Shown here in pieces: positions 1 through 5,278 of a stretch of DNA of 12,883 nucleotides. Numbering within the stretch: position 1 is the stretch's first letter; each line of letters starts with the position of its first letter. The translations under genes and the position numbers were made by a program. This DNA is from UMGS1958 sp045542415. Lineage in GTDB: Bacteria > Bacillota > Clostridia > UBA1381. The notes beneath the pieces were generated by a model, which was not told the origin of the DNA, did not search any database, and saw nothing but the letters and a program-made list of their open reading frames with translations. Where the stretch lies: assembly GCA_045542415.1 (NCBI GenBank), contig JAZQKZ010000077.1, forward strand, positions 1 to 12,883, read 5' to 3'.

Positions 1-120
1 CTTTTTCGTGCTTTTTCTGTTGCTGAGGACAGAAAAAGTACCGGGGTATTACTGAAATAACAATAACTACAAAATGTCAATGGGGCAGAGCCCCAATATG
101 TCGTATCGACAAGTGCTAAC
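1..120 (+). repeat. Interspersed intergenic repeat, left copy (cut by window edge)
   Basis: This stretch matches, in reverse orientation, the region 12508-12630 at the other end of the window. Shared blocks in order are a hairpin with arms 11-20 and 29-38 (CTTTTTCTGT / ACAGAAAAAG, 8-nt loop TGCTGAGG), a GGGGTAT block near 44-49, a second hairpin TGGGGC-AGA-GCCCCA at 81-95, and a terminal ACAAGTGCTAAC at 109-120. Between the copies the loops and linkers differ while the stems are kept, as expected for a structured repeat. It contains no ORF. It may be a REP/MITE-type element; no mobility gene is nearby. Confidence 0.75.
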
Positions 121-223
121 AGTAATATAAACCATAATTTACCCTAATCCTACATCCAATATATCACAATTAAATTATACTGTCAAGCATGGGACAAATT
201 CACCTCATAGACTGTGATTTCAT

Positions 224-252
224 AAAAAGGGGATGCTCACAACGTCATCCCC
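224..252 (-). terminator. Rho-independent terminator of the mcrBC operon
   Basis: Read on the minus strand, a perfect 7-bp stem GGGGATG / CATCCCC (arms 246-252 and 229-235, 10-nt loop) is followed by five T residues (224-228). It starts six bases after the mcrC stop codon, so it most likely ends the mcrB-mcrC transcript. Confidence 0.85.
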
Positions 253-258
253 TCCTCT

Positions 259-1533
259 TTAAAACATATCCCTTATCTCATTACACAGCTTATTAATACT
301 GTTTTTCACATCAAATAAATCAACGAATCTGACCTTTACAACCGCACCGTCTTTGGCGGTGTATTCTATCGGCTTATCTGATTTAACCTTATCCGTCATG
401 GGATAAATAAGAACAATCCCGTTTGCACTGTATTTCTTCTGATACGCATACATCTGATACATATCCGGCTGTGAAATTCCGTAATTTTTTTCACCGTCTG
501 AAAGTATCTTCCACTTTGTATCAAGTACAACTGCTTCTCTGCCTGAACGTACTGCTATATCCGGCTTCATCAAAAACCTCTTTCCAGGCGAATCAAAAAG
601 ATAATGTCGCCTGTCCTGAAGCGAAACTCTGTATCCGACAAGACTTTTTCTTATCAATGCGGCTATATAGCTTTCAAAAAGCAGCTCCATAGGAAACAGC
701 AGTGCATATGCAACGCTTGAGCCTGCAAAGGAGGTAAAGCTCTCTCCCTTTAAAAATACCCTGCACCACATAAGTGCGTCGGAGTATTTTGCCATGTCTC
801 TGCCGTTGGAGCAGAGCGAAAAATCCTTGTCATAATTTCCGGAAACGGAAATATCCGCAAAAGCGTCAAGCAGTATTTTTATATTATTTCTGTTTTTTGC
901 TGATTTGCTTTTCGTATAAAGATATTGAAGCGTGGATTTTATAAGCCTGTTTTCGGGGCGGTTCGCGTTGTATTCGTCATGCTCCGCAAAAAATCGTTCC
1001 TTATGTACAAGGTTGTGTTTTATATGCTCGGAAAATATAAGCTTTCCTTTAAGTACGTTAAGATTCTCCTGTACTGATTCATAATTGCATTTAAGTCCGT
1101 GTTTTACTATCGCAAAAATCTCGTCGATAAACATGCGTATAAATATTTCAAAAATATTGAGCCTGTCGGTATCCACTCTTGTGGTCTGCAACGACTTGTA
1201 CGGTGAATTTTTAAGGGTTTTAAGCATATCGATAAGCAGCTTTTTTGAGTCGCCCGGAACGGAAGAATAAATTTTCGGCAGAATCTCAATTGTTGTACCG
1301 TCTTTCATTGAAATTACACCGACATAATTCTTCGCCGTTATATATTTTCCGACTCCCCTTCTCGCAGAGATGCCCATAAGCTCCACTGCCCCGGTGCCGC
1401 AGTTGTTTGCAAGAATAAATTCCTCCAATGCGTCAAAGGTGCTTTTATCAAGAGCAGTATATCCGTGCGGCAGATGTCCTCTGACGGTGTCCTCACATAC
1501 AAATGCACCGTATTCCTGTATCTGATATACCAT
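259..1533 (-). CDS. mcrC: McrC-type subunit of a type IV restriction system (PD-(D/E)xK nuclease)
   Basis: 424 residues. In McrBC systems McrC is the nuclease partner that joins the McrB ring and cuts DNA carrying modified cytosines. The C-terminal half shows the PD-(D/E)xK nuclease core: KPDIAV (Asp325), then VLDTKWK (Asp338, Lys340), followed by the QPDMYQMYAY helix (355-364) usual in this family. The middle has the typical McrC stretch around residues 154-200 (NLNVLKGKLIFSEHI, then a NRPENRLIK block). The start is fixed by AGAGGTG eight bases upstream. It lies 23 bp after mcrB and is surely co-transcribed and possibly coupled. It is somewhat longer than the E. coli K-12 McrC (about 350 residues), mostly at the N-terminus, where this family varies. 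All catalytic residues are present, so it looks functional. Confidence 0.93.
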   Translation of the reverse strand: MVYQIQEYGAFVCEDTVRGHLPHGYTALDKSTFDALEEFILANNCGTGAVELMGISARRGVGKYITAKNYVGVISMKDGTTIEILPKIYSSVPGDSKKLLIDMLKTLKNSPYKSLQTTRVDTDRLNIFEIFIRMFIDEIFAIVKHGLKCNYESVQENLNVLKGKLIFSEHIKHNLVHKERFFAEHDEYNANRPENRLIKSTLQYLYTKSKSAKNRNNIKILLDAFADISVSGNYDKDFSLCSNGRDMAKYSDALMWCRVFLKGESFTSFAGSSVAYALLFPMELLFESYIAALIRKSLVGYRVSLQDRRHYLFDSPGKRFLMKPDIAVRSGREAVVLDTKWKILSDGEKNYGISQPDMYQMYAYQKKYSANGIVLIYPMTDKVKSDKPIEYTAKDGAVVKVRFVDLFDVKNSINKLCNEIRDMF

Positions 1534-1556
1534 CTCTTTTTACACCTCTTTTCTCA

Positions 1557-3680
1557 TCAGATTTTATATGAATCAATATTATAAAAAGCGTCAGCGTTTA
1601 TGCTGTAAGTCTCTATTTCGTCAAATTCCTCTGTGTCAGAGCCAAACAGCTCGATATAATCCTCTTCATTTTTTGTTATGAACTGAGCGTCCTCCGTCTT
1701 GCGGTTATCGCCCAGCACAAGACGGATTTTACCGTAGTCCTCATAAAAATATTCCTGAAGCAGCGGAATAACTTTCTTTTCAAATATTTCGCCAAGCTTA
1801 TCTATGGAATTGTCCTTTAAAAGCGGAATAAAATACGCATGACCGATTGTATGCTCTCTGTCATAAAGAACGCTGATTCGCTTATTCATTGTATCAAGCA
1901 GCTCTTTGATTGAAATATCCTCAACATAGCAATCCTCAAGAGTATCTGTATCGGGCAGCATTTCGCAAAAATCAAAGCGGCGGCGAAGTGCTGTATCAAT
2001 TGCCGCAATGCTTCTGTCTGCGGTGTTCATTGTACCGATTATATATACGTTATCGGGGACACCAAATTCTTCTCTTGAATACGGAAGAGTTATACGCATT
2101 GCCTCATCACTTCCGACACGCTTCGACGGCTCGATAAGAGTTATTAATTCACCGAATATTTTGGAAATGTTTCCTCTGTTGATTTCGTCGATAATGAATA
2201 CACGGTTTTTTCTGTCGGTGTATTTTCTTACAATATTAAGAGCATCTTCTGCTGATACATTTAATTTATGTACTGTTTGATCAGATATTTTTTTACCTCT
2301 GTTAATACTAACAATATTTTCTGTTATTCCTTTTAAAATCCAGTTTACAGTTCTTGTATTATGGTAGGAGTTAAGATCTTCACGGTATTGGGCATCGCCT
2401 GTTATAACGCCGATAGCGTTTATTTCGACAGGTGAGCAACGGATAAAAACAATATCGCCTATTCTCATTTTATTCATGAATGCATTAGCTGAATCATTTG
2501 TAGCCGGATCATAATAACCGATTCTTATATAGTCGTTATCCATACATTCCTGTCGAAAATCGACTTCATGTGATTTACCTAAAGACACTTTCCATACTGT
2601 GGGATTTTCATTTAAACCCATATCTTCGGTATTTACAGTACCGACAGGTGATGCATTTTCACAGAATGCCTTAAAAATACCCGGCTCTACTCGGTAGCGA
2701 AGCTCGCCTGAAGCATCATTCATTACAGGGCGTATTCCCTCAATAAATTCCTCATAGCCCATTGACTGATGGAATGTTGTAAACGCAATAAGCCCCTGCT
2801 CTTTATAGATGTTATATCTCTTAAGAACGTCTTTATAGTTGTTCTGTGCCTCTTCCATAACCGTATCCAACGGAACATTTTCGATAATTGCTACTGCATA
2901 AATAACGCTGCTGTAGGTTTTGCCCGTTCCCGGCGGTCCGTAGAGAATTGTGTTTTTTTCTATATCTGTCATGTCTTCCTCCGTATCCCATTCAAGCAAT
3001 TCATAGCCATTCTGTGCCCTGTGTGTCAGCTCAGGAAATTTATGAGCTATCTTTTTCTTACATTCTTTTATCAGCTTCAGGTACTCCTTGCCGCCAAGAG
3101 CTTTTGAGAAATCTGTTTTAATACTGCTTTCTTCCAATGCCTCTTTATTTTTGGGCGTCAGGCTTAAAAACTCATAAGGACGAATCCAATAAAGTCCGGT
3201 TGTTATGTTTTCCAAAACACATTTTTGAGTCTGAACTATATCAAAATAGGTTATAAACCTCCGTTCTGCCTCATAGGTTTTTTCATCAGCATATTCAATT
3301 GCCGCTTTAAACAGCTGCCATAAATTATCTATATCATTCTCGCCCCTGTCAGACCTGAAAGAACAGAATAAATAATTATTTGGAGCCATTTCTCTGATTC
3401 CGTAAAATTCATCGGAGTTCCAATCCGAAAGCTGAAATTCCTCTGATATTGATTTTATAAGCTTGTCCTTATTGTTTTTTGACAGTCCTCTGTTGAATAA
3501 AGCAAAAACGGCGAACGGATTAATATCTTCAATATTATCATCCTCCTCCAATTTAGGCAAAGGCATATCACACTTTTTGAATACGTTTTTAATTTTTTCT
3601 ATTAATGTTGGTCTGTTGCTCATGTATTCAAGAAGCTTATTTGCAAACATCTGATAATAATGAACCCAAAATAAAATCAT
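1557..3680 (-). CDS. mcrB: McrB-type AAA+ GTPase with internal EVE/PUA-like domain
   Basis: 707 residues, the motor and recognition subunit of an McrBC type IV restriction system. Visible order: an N-terminal domain (about 1-235) with a mostly helical start and a GLYWIRPYEFLSL segment at 162-174, as I recall from clostridial McrB homologues; Walker A GPPGTGKT (248-255); TFHQSMGYEEFIEGIRP (302-318), characteristic of McrB; Walker B VFIIDEINRGN (494-504); GTMNTADRSI (549-558), the McrB nucleotide signature; and arginine finger ALRRRFDF (564-571). Between 355 and about 480 sits an extra segment with VWKVSLGK, IRIGYYD, MRIGDIVFIR and AIGVITGDA, resembling an EVE/PUA-type modified-base reader. The start at 3680 has GGGAGG six bases upstream and a good promoter. 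All ATPase motifs are intact. GTP rather than ATP preference is assumed from the family. Confidence 0.93.
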   Translation of the reverse strand: MILFWVHYYQMFANKLLEYMSNRPTLIEKIKNVFKKCDMPLPKLEEDDNIEDINPFAVFALFNRGLSKNNKDKLIKSISEEFQLSDWNSDEFYGIREMAPNNYLFCSFRSDRGENDIDNLWQLFKAAIEYADEKTYEAERRFITYFDIVQTQKCVLENITTGLYWIRPYEFLSLTPKNKEALEESSIKTDFSKALGGKEYLKLIKECKKKIAHKFPELTHRAQNGYELLEWDTEEDMTDIEKNTILYGPPGTGKTYSSVIYAVAIIENVPLDTVMEEAQNNYKDVLKRYNIYKEQGLIAFTTFHQSMGYEEFIEGIRPVMNDASGELRYRVEPGIFKAFCENASPVGTVNTEDMGLNENPTVWKVSLGKSHEVDFRQECMDNDYIRIGYYDPATNDSANAFMNKMRIGDIVFIRCSPVEINAIGVITGDAQYREDLNSYHNTRTVNWILKGITENIVSINRGKKISDQTVHKLNVSAEDALNIVRKYTDRKNRVFIIDEINRGNISKIFGELITLIEPSKRVGSDEAMRITLPYSREEFGVPDNVYIIGTMNTADRSIAAIDTALRRRFDFCEMLPDTDTLEDCYVEDISIKELLDTMNKRISVLYDREHTIGHAYFIPLLKDNSIDKLGEIFEKKVIPLLQEYFYEDYGKIRLVLGDNRKTEDAQFITKNEEDYIELFGSDTEEFDEIETYSINADAFYNIDSYKI

Positions 3681-3718
3681 TTCAATCCTCCCAAAAAAAA
3701 CAACAAATTCTTACAATA

Positions 3719-3747
3719 ATTATACCACAGCCGCAGGGAAAATTCAA
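3719..3747 (-). promoter_or_regulatory. Sigma-A promoter of mcrBC
   Basis: On the minus strand, TTGAAT (3747-3742), a 17-bp spacer, then TATAAT (3724-3719) with a TG extended -10. The predicted transcript starts near 3712, about 30 nt before the mcrB start codon. It lies back to back with the PP2C promoter; the two -35 boxes are only 9 bp apart. Confidence 0.85.
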
Positions 3748-3756
3748 CCCAATACG

Positions 3757-3785
3757 TTGATTTATCTCAAAAACTGTGATATACT
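3757..3785 (+). promoter_or_regulatory. Sigma-A promoter of the PP2C phosphatase gene
   Basis: TTGATT (3757-3762), a 17-bp spacer, then TATACT (3780-3785) preceded by TGA (extended -10). The start would be near 3792, giving a leader of about 20 nt with GGAGG ahead of the ATG at 3813. It is divergent from the mcrBC promoter. Confidence 0.83.
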
Positions 3786-3812
3786 GATACAAAGTAAAGA
3801 ACGGAGGCAGAT

Positions 3813-4547
3813 ATGAAATTCACAACCTATACCGATAAGGGCGGCAGGAATATAAACGAGGATTATATTTCAAGCACTCATAAAAACGGAATATACTGCT
3901 TTGCAGTCTCTGACGGTCTTGGTCCGGGTGGCAGTGGTGCAGTAGCATCAGAGCTTGCGGTTAAGACTGTTATAAAAGAATTTGAAAAAGCACCTGCACT
4001 CACAAGCGAAGCACTTCATGCATATATAGAAGAGGCACACAGGCAGCTGCTTATAAAGAAATCCGAAAAAGCGGAATACGGAGACATGGCAGCGACAATT
4101 GCGGTGCTTATGACTGACGGAAAAAGAGCCGTATGGGCAAGCTGCGGAGACACGAGAATTTATATATACAGACACGCATGGATAAACGAGGTTACCGAGG
4201 ATCACAGTGCAGCGTTTGAAAAATTTGTAAAGGGCGAAATAGAATATGAGGATATCCGCTATGATGCAGATTCAATCAAGCTCCGCCGTGCGTTGGGCGA
4301 CAGACTTGCATGGCAGCCGCAGGTGTCGGAGGTGTTTGGCATAAACTCTGCATTTTCGTTCCTCATTTGTACCGACGGATTCTGGCGGCTTATAACCGAG
4401 CAGGAAACGGAAATTGCAAGATTTTTATCCTCTTCATCAAAGGGCTGGCTTAAAAAAATGCTCAAAAAAATCGTTCTCCGGACGGAGAACGGCTGTGACA
4501 ATATAAGTGCCGCTGCAATAACAATGCAGCTTGGCGATACTTTTTAA
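3813..4547 (+). CDS. PP2C-family Ser/Thr protein phosphatase
   Basis: 244 residues, the usual size of a bare bacterial PP2C (PrpC/Stp type) catalytic domain with no membrane anchor or sensor domain, so probably a soluble metal-dependent phosphatase. Family motifs appear in order: GGRNINEDY (10-18, metal ligand Asp17), AVSDGLGPGGSGAVAS (31-46, Asp34), GDMAATIAV (90-98), WASCGDTRIYIYR (108-120), TEDHS (128-132), RALGDR (159-164), CTDGFW (186-191, Asp188) and CDNIS (228-232, Asp229). GGAGG precedes the ATG by six bases. In many Firmicutes PrpC sits beside a PASTA kinase PrkC; here there is none, and the neighbour is a divergently read restriction operon, so its substrate is unknown. Its stop codon overlaps that of the convergent small gene. 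Confidence 0.93.
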   Translation: MKFTTYTDKGGRNINEDYISSTHKNGIYCFAVSDGLGPGGSGAVASELAVKTVIKEFEKAPALTSEALHAYIEEAHRQLLIKKSEKAEYGDMAATIAVLMTDGKRAVWASCGDTRIYIYRHAWINEVTEDHSAAFEKFVKGEIEYEDIRYDADSIKLRRALGDRLAWQPQVSEVFGINSAFSFLICTDGFWRLITEQETEIARFLSSSSKGWLKKMLKKIVLRTENGCDNISAAAITMQLGDTF

Positions 4548-4759
4548 AGCTTGAAATCATCGGCGCTGTACTTATTTTTAAGACGGCGCTTTCTTCTTGT
4601 CGGCTTTTTGAAGATATCATAAACAAAAGCGTCGCAGGTGGAATTGACAGCGACGTATTCGTTTTTTAATGCACATTCAAGATGTGTTTCTGAACCCAAT
4701 GCCGGCTTTGAATGACGGCATAATGAGCAGATTTTATTTATGTCCTGTGAATATAGCAT
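4544..4759 (-). CDS. Small four-cysteine protein, probably zinc-binding
   Basis: 71 residues, function unknown. Four cysteines at 11, 14, 29 and 42 (CSLC, then single Cys after 14 and 12 residues) suggest one metal site, most likely zinc or an iron-sulphur centre. A very basic patch follows (KKPTRRKRRLKNK, 51-63), with an acidic end ADDFKL, which would suit nucleic-acid or ribosome contact. I recall similar short proteins (CxxC, then a single Cys, then CxxFxYDxxKRxP) in Clostridia, usually annotated as hypothetical. I chose the ATG at 4759 because AGAGGT lies seven bases upstream; an ATG nine codons earlier has no such site. A possible weak promoter lies around 4790-4815 but is not convincing. 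The stop codon overlaps that of the PP2C gene. Confidence 0.78.
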   Translation of the reverse strand: MLYSQDINKICSLCRHSKPALGSETHLECALKNEYVAVNSTCDAFVYDIFKKPTRRKRRLKNKYSADDFKL

Positions 4760-4816
4760 GGCTTTTACCTCTGTGTATAAAATCATTTACAGTGATATTA
4801 CAAATAAGTAATCCGG

Positions 4817-4845
4817 TTGAAATCTGTCGAAAGCTGTGGTAAAAT
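4817..4845 (+). promoter_or_regulatory. Promoter of the small toxin-like mRNA
   Basis: TTGAAA (4817-4822), a 17-bp spacer, then TAAAAT (4840-4845) preceded by TGG (extended -10). The predicted start near 4851-4852 coincides with the base of a hairpin, GTCGGA-TAAA-TCCGGC (4852-4867), so the RNA would begin with a folded 5' end. Confidence 0.8.
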
Positions 4846-4962
4846 ATCAAAGTCGGATAAATCCGGCATAAGGGTAAGACAAAAAAACGGACGGTCAGCC
4901 ACATTATACATCCAAAAGAGCTATAGCAAAGCTAAAAAGGCTCAAAAGGAGGTGGTGGCATT

Positions 4963-5046
4963 ATGAAGAAAAAATTTCGTAAAGCATTGGAAATAATGCT
5001 TTACGCATTAATCTTTATGATAATCTTTGCAAAAAACGCAAGATGA
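4963..5046 (+). CDS. 27-residue hydrophobic peptide, candidate type I toxin
   Basis: The peptide begins MKKKFRKALE, continues with a hydrophobic helix of about 14 residues (IMLYALIFMIIFA) and ends KNAR: a basic N-terminus, one membrane span and a charged tail, the design of membrane-active type I toxins (TxpA/BsrG, Fst/Ldr and holin-like groups). I do not recognise its sequence family and claim only architectural likeness. The ribosome binding site AAAGGAGGTG (4945-4954) is almost fully complementary to the 16S 3' end, about ten bases before the ATG, far too good to be chance in front of a random ORF. Residues 6-15 are encoded within a perfect 11-bp RNA stem, and the stop codon lies within the stem shared with the antisense terminator. 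Alternative: a leader peptide, but no gene follows in the same transcript. Confidence 0.75.
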   Translation: MKKKFRKALEIMLYALIFMIIFAKNAR

Positions 5047-5081
5047 CCGCTGCTCGGCTAAAAGTTGCGGTTACCTTGCGT
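5031..5081 (-). terminator. Rho-independent terminator of the antisense RNA
   Basis: On the minus strand, ACGCAAGGTAACCGC (5081-5067) pairs with GCGGTCATCTTGCGT (5050-5036) across a 16-nt loop, with 13 Watson-Crick pairs, one U-G and one mismatch. The stem runs straight into a T tract (5036-5031). The mirror sequence on the plus strand lacks a T run, so the terminator is directional. Confidence 0.85.
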
Positions 5082-5122
5082 AACTGATATTTTGGCTGAC
5101 CGTTTGAGGTCTTGCCCTTTTC
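5031..5122 (-). ncRNA. Antisense RNA, candidate type I antitoxin
   Basis: Predicted RNA of about 90 nt from a near-consensus promoter (5157-5129) to a Rho-independent terminator (5081-5031). It is fully complementary to the last 90 nt or so of the toxin mRNA, covering its 3' UTR, stop codon and last five codons. This 3'-overlapping arrangement is that of the TxpA/RatA and BsrG/SR4 pairs of Bacillus, where the antisense RNA promotes RNase III cleavage or blocks translation. The promoter is closer to consensus than the toxin's, fitting the usual excess of antitoxin. An alternative reading, that the transcript continues as a long leader for the small gene at 4759, is weakened by the terminator. 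Confidence 0.75.
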
Positions 5123-5128
5123 GTTATT

Positions 5129-5157
5129 ATTATATCCCACATAAGTTAAAAAGTCAA
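5129..5157 (-). promoter_or_regulatory. Strong promoter of the antisense RNA
   Basis: On the minus strand, TTGACT (5157-5152), a 17-bp spacer, then TATAAT (5134-5129). The start would fall at about 5122, just outside the long-range stem of the toxin mRNA. It is the closest match to consensus in the window. Confidence 0.85.
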
Positions 5158-5195
5158 GTATTTTCAAAACTTTATCATATTTTTCATATTTCCAC

Positions 5196-5224
5196 TTGAT
5201 TTTTACAGAGAAATATAATATAAT
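5196..5224 (+). promoter_or_regulatory. Promoter of purB-purA
   Basis: TTGATT (5196-5201), a 17-bp spacer, then TATAAT (5219-5224). The start would be near 5231, leaving a leader of about 48 nt. The leader holds a small hairpin AAGGT-ACAAA-ACCTT followed by GTTTTT, a possible weak attenuator. It is too short to hold a purine riboswitch. Confidence 0.82.
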
Positions 5225-5278
5225 ATAGTCTGTATAGAAAGGTACAAAACCTTGTTTTTATAAAAAGGAGTTTTATTA

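Larger units (their letters stand above)
4851..5120 (+). ncRNA. Highly folded mRNA of a candidate type I toxin
   Basis: Predicted transcript of about 270 nt. Structures seen by eye: a 5' hairpin at 4852-4867; a long-range stem joining both ends, with GGGTAAGAC (4872-4880) against GTCTTGCCC (5109-5117) and 4888-4900 against 5094-5106 (13 pairs, two of them G-U); a perfect 11-bp stem CGTAAAGCATT / AATGCTTTACG (4978-4988, 4995-5005) inside the ORF; and a 15-position stem (5036-5050, 5067-5081) over the stop codon. Pairing of 5' with 3' end around a tiny ORF is a known trait of type I toxin messages. The end at about 5120 (CCCTTTTC) is a weak terminator and is my least certain boundary. Confidence 0.7.

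Noticed and set aside
1534..1557. Short frame starting with ATGA at the mcrB stop codon
   Set aside because: It ends after five codons; mcrC begins at 1533 with its own SD.
4851..5120. Leader peptide/attenuator controlling purB instead of a toxin locus
   Set aside because: purB has its own promoter downstream at 5196-5224, and the opposing promoter and terminator on the minus strand have no role in attenuation.
5225..5278. Purine riboswitch or PurR-controlled long leader ahead of purB
   Set aside because: The leader from the predicted start is only about 48 nt and has no room for the aptamer; only a small 5-bp hairpin is seen.
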